Positions 8,472-16,670 of a stretch of 41,554 bases of DNA are shown here, one piece after another. This stretch comes from Bacteroidales bacterium (GTDB lineage Bacteria > Bacteroidota > Bacteroidia > Bacteroidales > UBA7960), in the NCBI GenBank assembly GCA_007129355.1, contig SKVR01000223.1, positions 1 to 41,554 of the forward strand, given 5' to 3'. The notes beneath the pieces were generated by a model. The model worked only from the letters and a program-made list of their open reading frames with translations. It was not told the origin of the DNA and did no database searches. Within the stretch, counting starts at the first letter, position 1; every line of letters starts with the position of its first letter. Made by a program: the position numbers and the translations under genes.

Positions 8472-9221
8472 TCAGATAATAAATGTAATTTCTTTGAAAT
8501 CGAATAGCTTCTTTTCTCCGGTTTTTAATCTTACTTCTAGTCTTCCATAATTATCTGTACCCATAATTATACCAGCAAACTTTTTTCCGTTTGATATAAA
8601 TTCTGACGGCTCTTCAAGTCTGAAAAGTAAATTTAAATATTCAGTATTCAAAGCATCAGGACCCGACTCTCTGAGCTTTTTGTATTTTATTTGAATATTT
8701 TCAGAAAGTATCTGAAGGCAATAATCAAGGTTAATATCCTTTTCCAACAGCATTTTTAATGAAACCGGGTTGGGTGCATCAGAATGAAAAACTACCTGGT
8801 TAACATTAAGCCCGATCCCTGCAAAGCAATCTCTGATGTCATTTCCCCTGATGTTGTTTTCTAATAGAATTCCGGCAATCTTTTTGTCATCAATATAAAT
8901 ATCGTTGGGCCATTTTATAGTAACTGGCAATTCCCCGAAATAAAAAAACTTAACTGTTTCACTTACTGCTATAGATATGGCTTTGGTAATAGCAAACTGT
9001 TGTTCGGCTTTCAAAAAATTGGGTTTAAGTATCCAGGTTGCGCTAATGTTCATGCCGGCCGCACTCTCCCATGTATTATTTCCGTAGCCCCTTCCTGCAA
9101 ATTGTTCATAGCAAATAACAATGCTTCCTTCAGGAATTTCTCTTTCTTTATTAAGTTCCTTGGCTTTTTTATTCGTAGAATCAAGTCTTTCAAACTTAAT
9201 AATGTTTTTCCTAAATTGCAT
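8472..9221 (-). CDS. birA: Biotin--[acetyl-CoA-carboxylase] ligase
   Basis: BirA activates biotin with ATP and attaches it to the carrier lysine of biotin-dependent carboxylases. At 249 residues it is the short form without the N-terminal winged-helix repressor domain, so it should not regulate biotin genes. Visible motifs: ERLDSTNKKAKEL (substrate region), GRGYGNNTWESAAGMNISATWIL (biotin/adenylate loop, equivalent to GRGRxGRxW), TIKWPNDIYIDDKKIAGILLE (catalytic lysine and substrate binding) and a C-terminal SH3-like tail. Its start borders a 315-base noncoding gap shared with the divergent rsfS. Confidence 0.94.
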   Translation of the reverse strand: MQFRKNIIKFERLDSTNKKAKELNKEREIPEGSIVICYEQFAGRGYGNNTWESAAGMNISATWILKPNFLKAEQQFAITKAISIAVSETVKFFYFGELPVTIKWPNDIYIDDKKIAGILLENNIRGNDIRDCFAGIGLNVNQVVFHSDAPNPVSLKMLLEKDINLDYCLQILSENIQIKYKKLRESGPDALNTEYLNLLFRLEEPSEFISNGKKFAGIIMGTDNYGRLEVRLKTGEKKLFDFKEITFII

Positions 9222-9536
9222 AAATGAAATTTTTATTCAAATTAACGATAAAATTATGATAAATTACTTCAGAAAATTATTTAAATCTTTATAAAGTAGA
9301 ACATTATAACAGATATTTCGTTTGGTTTCTAGAAGTAAAGTGAGTGATCAATATTTGAATCATAGGTTACGCTAAAAAACTGTAAAGCTTAAGCTGTGAG
9401 CATTATAAAAACGTTATTCTCATTAAAATTAGTTACTTTTGCAATATATAAAAACTGTCTTAAATAAGGCTGGGATAAGGCAATGTAAAGGCATCATTTT
9501 TAAATTAAAATCTAAATAGAATAAATAAATAAATGC
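9222..9536. other. Intergenic region between birA and rsfS
   Basis: About 315 AT-rich bases between divergent genes. It holds a good -7 element for rsfS (TACTTTTG, 9434-9441), a 10-base palindrome AGCTTAAGCT (9386-9395), and an (AAAT)n-like tract just before the rsfS ATG. The near match CAAATTAA at about 9238 could be a weak -7 element for birA on the minus strand. I see no ORF or tRNA. Confidence 0.6.
9434..9441 (+). promoter_or_regulatory. -7 element candidate for the rsfS-ftsH operon
   Basis: TACTTTTG matches TAnnTTTG exactly. No clear TTTG is present at the expected -33 position, so the match is partial. The leader to the rsfS ATG at 9537 would be about 90 bases. Confidence 0.4.
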
Positions 9537-9908
9537 ATGGTAAGTGAAAAAACACTGGAAGCAACAGAAGTACTAAAAGAAGAAGTTATCAAAGGAATTC
9601 AGGAAAAAAAAGGCATTGAAATTACCTGCCTTAATCTGGCAAAGATCAAAAGTACGGTTTGTGACTATTTTGTGGTTTGCCATGGTACAAGTAACACACA
9701 CGTAAACGCAATTGCTGAATCCATCGAAGAGCAGGTTAGCAAAAACATCGGTCTCAAGCCCCGTCGTAAAGAAGGATATGCCAATGCCGAATGGATTTTG
9801 CTTGATTATCTTGATGTGGTTGTTCATGTATTCCAGAAACACGTCAGGGAATATTACAATCTGGAAGATTTATGGGCCGATGCACCAACAGTTAATATAC
9901 AAGAATAA
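9537..9908 (+). CDS. rsfS: Ribosome silencing factor
   Basis: RsfS binds ribosomal protein uL14 on the 50S subunit and blocks subunit joining, lowering translation when nutrients are scarce. The 123-residue length fits. Motifs: GIQEKKGIEITCLNLAKIKSTVCDYFVVCHGTSNTHVNAIAESIE (the family's D-x-FVI-x-G-x-S region), EGYANAEWILLDYLDVVVHVFQKHVREYYNLEDLWADA (the highly conserved W-x-LLDYGDVVVHVF segment, with G replaced by L here). It lies 48 bases upstream of ftsH, apparently in the same transcript. Confidence 0.95.
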   Translation: MVSEKTLEATEVLKEEVIKGIQEKKGIEITCLNLAKIKSTVCDYFVVCHGTSNTHVNAIAESIEEQVSKNIGLKPRRKEGYANAEWILLDYLDVVVHVFQKHVREYYNLEDLWADAPTVNIQE

Positions 9909-9956
9909 TTTACAGACCTATAGAATCATAATTAATACTCAGTTTAAATACCTCCG

Positions 9957-12119
9957 ATGAACAAAGAAGAAAAAAATATTAATCCCGAAAATAAAAAACC
10001 CACAGGCAACGAACCCAAGAATAAAAAGGATCAGAATAATACGTCCGGAAAAGGCAAACCCCCTTTTAATTTTTATTGGATTTATGCTATTCTTGCCGTA
10101 CTTTTTATTGCTCTGCAATTTTACAATTGGGGTGGTACTGCCATAGAGATCTCACAACAAAGATTTGAAAACCAGATGTTGGGGTCGGGTGATGTAGAAA
10201 AAATAATAGTAGTTAACCGTGAAATTGTAGAAATTTTTATTCGCGAAGACCGCCTTGGCAGATATGATGATGTAAGAGATCGTGGTCTTACCGAAGGGCC
10301 TCATTATACTTTTAAAATTGGATCAGTTGATAATTTCGAACAATTGGTGCGGGATTCACAGGAAGATGTGAGTGCCGATCAGCGTATTCCTGTTTTTTAT
10401 GAACAGAGAAAAGACTGGGGAACCGATATTCTCAGCTGGTTGCTGCCTATTGGTCTGCTAATCGTATTTTGGATCTTTATCATGCGCCGTATGGCCGGTG
10501 GTGCCGGGGGCGGGCAAATTTTCAATATTGGTAAATCCAAAGCCCAGGTGTTCGATAAGGATACCAGTGTAAACATTAACTTTAATCATGTTGCAGGTCT
10601 TGATGAGGCCAAGATTGAACTTATGGAGATCGTCGATTTTCTTAAGAACCCCAAAAAATATACTGATCTTGGCGGCCAGATACCCAAGGGAGCTCTTTTG
10701 GTTGGCCCTCCGGGAACAGGAAAAACCTTGCTTGCCAAAGCGGTGGCAGGTGAAGCCCAGGTACCCTTTTTCTCACTCAGTGGTTCCGATTTTGTGGAAA
10801 TGTTTGTGGGTGTGGGGGCATCGAGAGTACGTGACTTGTTTAAACAGGCTAAAGAAAAAGCACCCTGTATCATTTTTATTGATGAGATTGATGCCGTTGG
10901 CCGTGCCCGTGGTAAAAATCCCATGACAGGTGCAAATGATGAGAGAGAAAACACCCTTAATCAGCTTCTTACCGAGATGGATGGTTTCGGAACCAACGTG
11001 GGTGTAATCATTCTTGCCGCCACCAACCGGGCTGATATTCTTGACCGTGCACTTTTGCGTGCGGGCCGGTTCGACAGGCAGATTCAGGTTGAAATGCCTG
11101 ATCTTGAAGAGAGAAAAGCGATCTTTAAAGTTCACATGAAGCCCCTGAAGCTTTCCGAAGATGTAAAATCCGACTTTATGGCACGCCAGACACCAGGTTT
11201 TTCAGGTGCCGATATTGCCAATGTGTGTAACGAAGCTGCCTTGATTGCTGCCAGAAGAAACAAGAAAATTATTGAGCGACAAGATTTTCTGGATGCTGTA
11301 GATCGTATTATTGGTGGTCTGGAAAAACGAAATAAGATCATTTCTCCAAATGAGAAAAAAGTTATTGCGTTCCATGAGTCTGGCCATGCCTCCACCAGCT
11401 GGTTACTTGAGCATGCGCATCCACTTGTAAAGGTCACCATTGTTCCCCGTGGCAAGGCTCTCGGGGCTGCATGGTATCTGCCCGAAGAAAGACAAATTAC
11501 TACCTATGAGCAGATTTTTGATGAAATTACTTCAGCCCTGGGTGGACGAGCTGCAGAAGATATTATTTTTAACAGAATTTCTACAGGCGCTCTCAATGAT
11601 CTGGAAAAAGTTACCAAACAGGCCTATGCAATGGTTGTATATTACGGGCTGAACAAGAAGGTTGGAAATATCAGCTATTATGATTCGAGCGGGCAAAGTG
11701 AGTATGCTTTTACAAAACCCTATTCGGAAAAAACAGCCGAAATTATTGATCAGGAAGTAAGCGCTTTGATTGAGTCAGCCTATCAGCGTGCCAAAAATTT
11801 ACTTCTGGAAAATAAAGAAAAGCTTGAAAAACTGGCAAACCTACTACTTGAAAAAGAAGTAATTTTCAGGGAAGACCTGGAAGGTATTTTCGGAAAAAGG
11901 CCATTTCCAGATCAGCAACATGAAACGTTTGAAGAACAGGCTGATGATGCTGGAGAAGAACGGGATAAAACAGGGAAAGAGGAGAAGGAAGAGAAAAAAG
12001 AGAAGTCAAAGCAGCAGCCGGTAGATGAAATAACCAAAGATCGGATTGTTGACAATACTTTATCTGATATTTCTGCTACAACTGCTGATGAAAAATCAGT
12101 CAAAAAAGAACAGGACTAG
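9957..12119 (+). CDS. ftsH: ATP-dependent zinc metalloprotease FtsH
   Basis: FtsH is a hexameric inner-membrane AAA+ protease that extracts and degrades membrane and short-lived cytosolic proteins. Order: a Lys/Asn/Pro-rich cytoplasmic leader (1-38), TM1 ([18 protein letters not shown]), a periplasmic domain (about 60-155), TM2 ([19 protein letters not shown]), the AAA module with Walker A GPPGTGKT at 250-257, Walker [17 protein letters not shown] and the second region of homology [21 protein letters not shown]. The peptidase has zinc motif HESGH at 473-477 and a likely third ligand in ALNDLEKVT. The C terminus adds about 60 residues of strongly charged Lys/Glu sequence. HflK and HflC, its usual membrane partners, are encoded 8 kb downstream. 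Confidence 0.97.
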   Translation: MNKEEKNINPENKKPTGNEPKNKKDQNNTSGKGKPPFNFYWIYAILAVLFIALQFYNWGGTAIEISQQRFENQMLGSGDVEKIIVVNREIVEIFIREDRLGRYDDVRDRGLTEGPHYTFKIGSVDNFEQLVRDSQEDVSADQRIPVFYEQRKDWGTDILSWLLPIGLLIVFWIFIMRRMAGGAGGGQIFNIGKSKAQVFDKDTSVNINFNHVAGLDEAKIELMEIVDFLKNPKKYTDLGGQIPKGALLVGPPGTGKTLLAKAVAGEAQVPFFSLSGSDFVEMFVGVGASRVRDLFKQAKEKAPCIIFIDEIDAVGRARGKNPMTGANDERENTLNQLLTEMDGFGTNVGVIILAATNRADILDRALLRAGRFDRQIQVEMPDLEERKAIFKVHMKPLKLSEDVKSDFMARQTPGFSGADIANVCNEAALIAARRNKKIIERQDFLDAVDRIIGGLEKRNKIISPNEKKVIAFHESGHASTSWLLEHAHPLVKVTIVPRGKALGAAWYLPEERQITTYEQIFDEITSALGGRAAEDIIFNRISTGALNDLEKVTKQAYAMVVYYGLNKKVGNISYYDSSGQSEYAFTKPYSEKTAEIIDQEVSALIESAYQRAKNLLLENKEKLEKLANLLLEKEVIFREDLEGIFGKRPFPDQQHETFEEQADDAGEERDKTGKEEKEEKKEKSKQQPVDEITKDRIVDNTLSDISATTADEKSVKKEQD

Positions 12120-12142
12120 CTTTATTGATTTAAAACCAGAGT

Positions 12143-12811
12143 ATGGAGGAAAGCACATCAAGAGAAAAGGTTCTCAAAGCTGTAAGAGATGCACTTGTGA
12201 ATCCAATGGATCCTCCGTATCCCAATGAGGAAAAAACCGACAATATTTATGCACCTCCCGAATCGGAGTTTCAGGAAATTGCATTTGCCGAAGCTTTGGC
12301 TAAAGTGAATGGAAATTTCGTTTACAACATCGATGTAGGAGAGTTTGCAGTAAATTTAAAGTCTTTTCTGGCAGAACGTAATACTGATTCATTACATTGC
12401 TATGAGCCTGATGTGCAGCAAATTCTCAATGAAAACGGCATATTTTGTATCAATTCCAGGGAAGATTACAAAGAATGTGAAACTGGTATTACTTCCTGTG
12501 AATTTCTGATCGCCCGTTTGGGAAGTATAATGGTAAGCAGCAGGCAGCCTTGTGGACGCAAAGGTTTTATTTTTCCTGCACTGCATATTGTCGTGGCATG
12601 GCGAAATCAACTGGTTTATGATCTAAAAGATGCCTTTTCAGCACTTAAAAATAAATATGCAGAAAAGGGTACTCCATCTATGGTAAGTGTTATTACAGGC
12701 CCAAGCAGAACCGCCGATATTGAAAAAACCCTTGTAATGGGTGCACACGGACCCGAAGAGCTTTTTGTGTTTTTTATTGATAAAGATATCTATGGTCTGA
12801 AAAATGAATAA
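12143..12811 (+). CDS. lutC: LUD domain protein, LutC/YkgG-like
   Basis: A 222-residue LUD-domain protein of the LutC type. In Bacillus LutA, LutB and LutC together oxidise L-lactate to pyruvate; LutC is the small subunit with no iron-sulfur motif. Visible features are SREKVLKAVRDALVNP at the N terminus, the middle CETGITSCEFLIARLGSIMVSSRQPCGRKG, where the family usually has an A-x-TGT-x-G-S pattern, and the C-terminal PSRTADIEKTLVMGAHGPEELFVFFID, which is the signature 'SrTaDIe..lv.G.HGP..l.v'. It follows ftsH by 23 bases. A lutA-like gene lies elsewhere in the window, and no lutB is present. The role in lactate use is inference. Confidence 0.85.
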   Translation: MEESTSREKVLKAVRDALVNPMDPPYPNEEKTDNIYAPPESEFQEIAFAEALAKVNGNFVYNIDVGEFAVNLKSFLAERNTDSLHCYEPDVQQILNENGIFCINSREDYKECETGITSCEFLIARLGSIMVSSRQPCGRKGFIFPALHIVVAWRNQLVYDLKDAFSALKNKYAEKGTPSMVSVITGPSRTADIEKTLVMGAHGPEELFVFFIDKDIYGLKNE

Positions 12812-12910
12812 TAAAATCACCGGAAAACAGACTCAATTTTTACTAATCCAATTGATAAAAAGTTTTGTAACAAGTAAAAATGAAGTTTTTAAATTTTCTG
12901 TAAAATATAT

Positions 12911-12942
12911 TTTTGAGAAATATAAAATTTATAGCATCTTTG
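12911..12942 (+). promoter_or_regulatory. Promoter candidate for DUF2007-cdsA-psd
   Basis: TTTTG at 12911-12915, exactly 19 bases, then CATCTTTG at 12935-12942 (one mismatch to TAnnTTTG). The ATG at 12950 is only 7 bases past the -7 element, so the transcript could be leaderless or nearly so. Confidence 0.45.
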
Positions 12943-12949
12943 CGAAAGT

Positions 12950-13153
12950 ATGAACGAGAATTGGCAGGTTATTTACAGCACTCAACTAGAATATAAGGCT
13001 GAAATTGTCAAGGCAGTTCTTGAAGACAATGGGATAAAATGTTTCTCGCTAAGTAAAAAAGACTCATTTTATTTGATTGGTGAAATAGAACTTTATGTTA
13101 AACCTGTCAATATACTAAGGGCCAGGCAGATAATTGAAAGGGAAAAGCTTTGA
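12950..13153 (+). CDS. DUF2007 domain protein (putative signal-transducing protein)
   Basis: A 67-residue protein filling a single DUF2007 domain: WQVIYSTQLEYKAEIVKAVLEDNGIKCF, then a short loop, then IELYVKPVNILRARQIIE. This matches a GlnB-like ferredoxin fold (beta-alpha-beta then beta-alpha) in which a helix selects 'A-x-x-L-x-x-x-GI'. The molecular role is not known, although the family name suggests signalling. Its stop codon TGA overlaps the TTG start of cdsA in the sequence TTGA, implying coupled translation. Confidence 0.85.
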   Translation: MNENWQVIYSTQLEYKAEIVKAVLEDNGIKCFSLSKKDSFYLIGEIELYVKPVNILRARQIIEREKL

Positions 13154-13968
13154 GTAACCTAGCAAAACGAACCGTTACGGGAATTTTTATTGTTATTCTT
13201 ATCATTTTTTCTGTTGTAATCAGTCAGTTTGTTTTTACAGGACTGTTTTTACTTATAACCATATTGGGGCTGTGGGAGTTTTATTCCCTGCTTGAAAAAG
13301 TTGAAATAAGGCCCAACAAGGTTCTGGGAACCATAGCGGGGTCATTTTTGTTTATTTCCAATGCTCTTGTTGCCATGCAATTGGCTCCTCTGGAAGTATT
13401 GCTTGTCAATTTCCTTCTTGTATTTCTGGTATTTTTACTTGAATTATACAGGAACATTCCGAACCCTTTCACCAATGTTGCATTTACATTTTTCGGGTTG
13501 CTTTATGTGGCAGTTCCTTTTGCATTGTTAAACTATTTTCCCAATCCGGGGTTCAATCCTGGAACTTATAATTATTCAACAGTGCTTGGATTTTTCTTCC
13601 TTGTTTGGGTAAATGAGTCAGGTGCATATTTAGTAGGTACAGCCATTGGAAAACACAAACTCTTTGAACGTATATCGCCAAAAAAAACATGGGAAGGAAC
13701 ATCTGGGGGCGGAATTTTATGTTTGATAACCGCCTGGATTATTGGAATGTTCTATAAAGAAATAAGTGGACTGGATTGGCTTATAATCGGCGGTATAGTG
13801 GTAGTTTTGAGTACTTACGGCGATTTGTTTGAGTCCATGTTTAAGAGAAGCATAAACACCAAGGATAGCGGAACCATATTACCAGGTCATGGTGGTATTC
13901 TTGACCGTTTTGACGGCCTTATTATGGCTACTCCTTTTGTTTTTGTTTATCTGTTACTTATTGCATGA
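13150..13968 (+). CDS. cdsA: Phosphatidate cytidylyltransferase
   Basis: CdsA makes CDP-diacylglycerol from phosphatidate and CTP, the branch point for phosphatidylethanolamine and anionic phospholipids. At 272 residues it is normal length, with about eight hydrophobic membrane segments. The C-terminal signature is clear: GDLFESMFKRSINTKDSGTILPGHGGILDRFDG, fitting the CDP-diglyceride synthetase pattern S-x-x-KR-x4-KD-x-G-x2-PGHGG-x2-DR-x-D. GKHKLFERISPKKTWEGTSGG is the upstream cytosolic loop. The chosen start is TTG at 13150, overlapping the preceding TGA by TTGA; no nearby ATG would give the full N terminus. psd follows. Confidence 0.94.
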   Translation: MSNLAKRTVTGIFIVILIIFSVVISQFVFTGLFLLITILGLWEFYSLLEKVEIRPNKVLGTIAGSFLFISNALVAMQLAPLEVLLVNFLLVFLVFLLELYRNIPNPFTNVAFTFFGLLYVAVPFALLNYFPNPGFNPGTYNYSTVLGFFFLVWVNESGAYLVGTAIGKHKLFERISPKKTWEGTSGGGILCLITAWIIGMFYKEISGLDWLIIGGIVVVLSTYGDLFESMFKRSINTKDSGTILPGHGGILDRFDGLIMATPFVFVYLLLIA

Positions 13969-14046
13969 TGCGTATTTATGCTAATTTTAAGAATGATGCG
14001 TAAAAACTGAAAATGTTATTTGCAATTTGGTATTAATAGTTTTAAT

Positions 14047-14715
14047 ATGAAAATACACAGAGAAGGTTACACAAGCCTTTTTATAACGTTATTGTTTATT
14101 GCCGGCCTTTCGGTTTTAATAAATATTTTATGGCCAGAGCAATCCACCTTGCATTATGTGGTTTATCTTGTGTTTGTCATATTTTTTTTCGGGATATTAC
14201 AGTTCTTCCGTTCTCCCAAAAGAAATATCCCTCATAATAATGCTCATGTAATATGCCCTGCTGATGGAAAGGTTGTTGTTATTGAAAAAACTACAGAGAA
14301 CGAATCTTTACATGATGAAAGAATGCAGGTCTCCATTTTTATGTCACCCGTGAATGTGCATGTAAACAGATATCCTGTGGGAGGTATTGTTTCTTATTTT
14401 AAGTATCATCCGGGGAAATACCTGGTTGCCTGGCACCCCAAATCCTCTGTTGAAAATGAGCGCACAACGGTAGTTGTTGAACACCCTGATCATGGACCCA
14501 TTCTTGTGCGACAGATAGCAGGAGCACTTGCCCGCCGTATAGTATGCTACAGTAAGGAAGGAGATGTTGTTGAACAGGGATCAGAGTTGGGTTTTATCAA
14601 ATTCGGATCGCGGGTTGATGTTTTTCTTCCGGTTGGCGCTGAAATAAATGTAAAGCTGGGTCAAAAAGTAAGTGGGGGAGAAACTTTATTGGCAACGCTC
14701 AGGAAACAGCTATAA
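14047..14715 (+). CDS. psd: Phosphatidylserine decarboxylase proenzyme
   Basis: Psd is a pyruvoyl enzyme that decarboxylates phosphatidylserine to phosphatidylethanolamine, self-cleaving into beta and alpha chains. At 222 residues it is the short bacterial type. Two hydrophobic segments (LFITLLFIAGLSVLINIL and YVVYLVFVIFFFGILQFF) anchor the N terminus. Conserved regions: VICPADGKVVVIE, MSPVNVHVNRYPVGG and HPKSSVENERTTV. The cleavage site is in FIKFGSRVDVFLP, between G and S of the GS pair. The ORF track starts at a TTG at 14020; the ATG at 14047 (MKIHREGYTSL) is the better start. Together with cdsA this is a phospholipid operon, but no pssA is seen in the window. Confidence 0.93.
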   Translation: MKIHREGYTSLFITLLFIAGLSVLINILWPEQSTLHYVVYLVFVIFFFGILQFFRSPKRNIPHNNAHVICPADGKVVVIEKTTENESLHDERMQVSIFMSPVNVHVNRYPVGGIVSYFKYHPGKYLVAWHPKSSVENERTTVVVEHPDHGPILVRQIAGALARRIVCYSKEGDVVEQGSELGFIKFGSRVDVFLPVGAEINVKLGQKVSGGETLLATLRKQL

Positions 14716-15408
14716 TATATCAAGAATTTCCTGCAATTTATTTACAGCAAACGTAGGTTTTGTAGTTTCAGGTTTTACGGGTTCATGTTTTACCCAAATC
14801 TGATCCATGCCTATCTGGTGAGCACCCATAATATCTGCTTCAGGATCATCTCCAATAATAATACTTTCATGAGGTCTGGCACCTGTTTCCCTGAAAGCGT
14901 AATCAAAAAATCTTTTGTCGGGTTTTTTATATCCGGCCATTTCAGAAGTAATAATATTCCTGAAATACTTGTTTAGTCGGCTTTTCTCTATCTTGGTGAA
15001 TTGTACCTCTTCAAACCCATTGGTTACAATATGCATCTGGTATTTCGGAAAAAGTTGATCAAGGGTTTCTAATGTTCCCGGATAAAGGTGGGTTTTCAAA
15101 GGACTTTCCCTGATATACCAGGCAGCCATCTGGGCAGCCAGTTCATTATCGGCTATGTTGTAAACGTTAAGGCTGTGAAAGAATCTGCTGAAATTGAGTC
15201 TTTCTTTTGTTATCTCTCCCTTTTTATATGATTCCCAAAGGGCCAGGTTTATTTTCTGATAAAGGTTATAAAAGAGGCTGGGGTCATCTATCCCTTTTTC
15301 TCGTAGTTTAAAAAATTCGCACATTTCCAGAAATGTTTCACGGTTGTTAAGGTCAAAATCCCAGAGGGTACGATCAAGATCAAAAAACAAGTGTTTGTAA
15401 GGGCCCAA
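14710..15408 (-). CDS. HAD-superfamily hydrolase, YjjG-like noncanonical nucleotidase
   Basis: A 232-residue HAD phosphatase. Motif I is FFDLDRTLWDFD (nucleophile Asp in DLDRT), motif II IVTNG, motif III has the conserved lysine in AGYKKPDKRFFDYAF, and motif IV is IIIGDDPEADIMGA. The cap is helical (C1), and the length and the FFDLDRTLWDF start fit the YjjG/YfnB pyrimidine nucleotidase subfamily, which dephosphorylates noncanonical nucleotides. The only plausible start is TTG at 15408: an in-frame TAA lies three codons upstream and no ATG exists before motif I. It is convergent with psd, overlapping by 6 bases. Confidence 0.88.
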   Translation of the reverse strand: MGPYKHLFFDLDRTLWDFDLNNRETFLEMCEFFKLREKGIDDPSLFYNLYQKINLALWESYKKGEITKERLNFSRFFHSLNVYNIADNELAAQMAAWYIRESPLKTHLYPGTLETLDQLFPKYQMHIVTNGFEEVQFTKIEKSRLNKYFRNIITSEMAGYKKPDKRFFDYAFRETGARPHESIIIGDDPEADIMGAHQIGMDQIWVKHEPVKPETTKPTFAVNKLQEILDIL

Positions 15409-15455
15409 AGCAGATTATTTAAGGTGAGAAATTAAATGCCAACTAACAATTGACT

Positions 15456-15501
15456 GCAAAAATACAAAAACAGGCCGAATCAGAAAAATGAAACAGCCTG
15501 T
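15456..15501 (-). terminator. Rho-independent terminator candidate for the ABC-GntR-GIN operon
   Basis: On the minus strand ACAGGC (15501-15496) and GCCTGT (15475-15470) form a 6-base stem with a 20-base loop, followed by the U-rich run TTTTTGTATTTTTG. It lies 43 bases past the stop codon of the head-GIN gene. The loop is long, so stability is uncertain. Confidence 0.45.
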
Positions 15502-15543
15502 GTTTTACAAAAGATTTAAGTAAGATTCAAAAATGATTTCTTA

Positions 15544-16284
15544 TTAATTTCGGGCTCTTATATTACCTCCGGCACTGGTGCTCATACCGAATATTACAGG
15601 ATTTCCTGTATAGTTAACTGTACCCCCTGCTGATGCTTTTGCTTCCAGCTCTCGTGCATTAACATTCACACTTGCACCGGCATTGGCTTCAACATCAGCG
15701 TATCCTGCTTCCAGTTCATATGCATCGATGCTGCCACCAGCATTGGATTCAAGTTTTAGTTTATCAGCTTTTCCGCGCAGTATAATACGTGAACCTGCGT
15801 TTTGCACAGCACTCAGATTCTCAAAAAATCCTGTAATATCAATTCGTGCACCGGCATTTGCCAGCAATCTTAACTCGGGAAGATTAAGCTCATTTACTGT
15901 TGTGAAATGGGCTGCTGCAGATGCATCAACTTCGGTTATGAATAAATTACTGAGCTCAACGCTTATATCTTTACCCGACATGATCGATTTTCTTGATTCA
16001 ATAATCAGTTCGTTGTTTCTTACCGAAGTTTCTATGTATTCATGCAGGTTAGAATCGGTAATCAGCCTGAGCTCTATGATACTGTCCTGTGTAAAATGAA
16101 CTTTATAGTTTCCTCTGACCTTGATTTTTTCAAAGTTTTCGATATCCCTGAATTGTTCTGTAATATTTCCATCGCCTTTAATAATATTGGTTGAAATATA
16201 GGACCTTACGGAAATCATCAGAGCTAGCATAGCGATCAGGGCAATCACAAAGGCCGATAATAATATTATATTGCTCTTTTTCAT
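15544..16284 (-). CDS. Head-GIN domain (DUF2807) cell-envelope protein
   Basis: A 246-residue exported or membrane-anchored protein. An N-terminal signal anchor (NIILLSAFVIALIAMLALMISV) is followed by the head-GIN start FRDIENFEKIKVRGNYKVHFTQ and a repeating right-handed beta-solenoid pattern. Six similar turns of about 20 residues carry [NS]AG[GAS]x[IV]: NAGARI, NAGSRI, NAGGSI, NAGASV, SAGGTV, SAGGNI. The track start at 16347 would overlap the upstream GntR gene by 35 bases; the ATG at 16284 (MKKSNIIL) is preferred and leaves a 28-base gap. Function is unknown; its place in a regulated ABC operon suggests an envelope stress role. Confidence 0.85.
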   Translation of the reverse strand: MKKSNIILLSAFVIALIAMLALMISVRSYISTNIIKGDGNITEQFRDIENFEKIKVRGNYKVHFTQDSIIELRLITDSNLHEYIETSVRNNELIIESRKSIMSGKDISVELSNLFITEVDASAAAHFTTVNELNLPELRLLANAGARIDITGFFENLSAVQNAGSRIILRGKADKLKLESNAGGSIDAYELEAGYADVEANAGASVNVNARELEAKASAGGTVNYTGNPVIFGMSTSAGGNIRARN

Positions 16285-16312
16285 TTTATTTGTTTTTAAA
16301 GGTTTTAAAGAA

Positions 16313-16669
16313 TCATGCATTTTCATTGTAAAGCGCTTCCATCTCATTGCAACTTATGTCAAGCAACTTCATGGTTTTCATTAATACCGGAAGATCTCTT
16401 TGAATAAATTCTTCTCGTTTTAATTCGAGTGCTTTTTGATATCCTTCTTCTGCTACAAAATAGCCTATTCCTCTTTTGTTATAAATTATATCCTTCTCCT
16501 GAAGATATACAAAGGCGCGCATGGCGGTATTAGGATTGACTTCCATGGTTACAGCAATATCTCTGACCGATGGGATCCTTTCGTTGGCTTTCCATTTCTC
16601 AAGCAGAATATTTTCACAAAAATTATCTGCTATCTGCATATAAATGGGTTGATTTTCAATAAATTCCAT
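16313..16669 (-). CDS. GntR family transcriptional regulator, YtrA-like
   Basis: A 118-residue repressor-type protein. The winged helix-turn-helix spans about 10-75: QPIYMQIADNFCENILLEKWKANERIPSVRDIAVTMEVNPNTAMRAFVYLQEKDIIYNKRGIGYFV, a standard GntR N terminus. The C-terminal part is only about 40 residues, typical of the YtrA subfamily, which controls ABC transporter operons. It follows the permease by 1 base in the same operon, so it probably represses its own promoter in front of the ATPase gene, where an inverted repeat is present. The effector is unknown. Confidence 0.92.
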   Translation of the reverse strand: MEFIENQPIYMQIADNFCENILLEKWKANERIPSVRDIAVTMEVNPNTAMRAFVYLQEKDIIYNKRGIGYFVAEEGYQKALELKREEFIQRDLPVLMKTMKLLDISCNEMEALYNENA

Positions 16670-16670
16670 G

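Noticed and set aside
10586-11455. Several long minus-strand and other-frame ORFs inside ftsH
   Set aside because: They lie wholly in the conserved AAA/protease region and encode no recognisable domains; they are shadows of ftsH.
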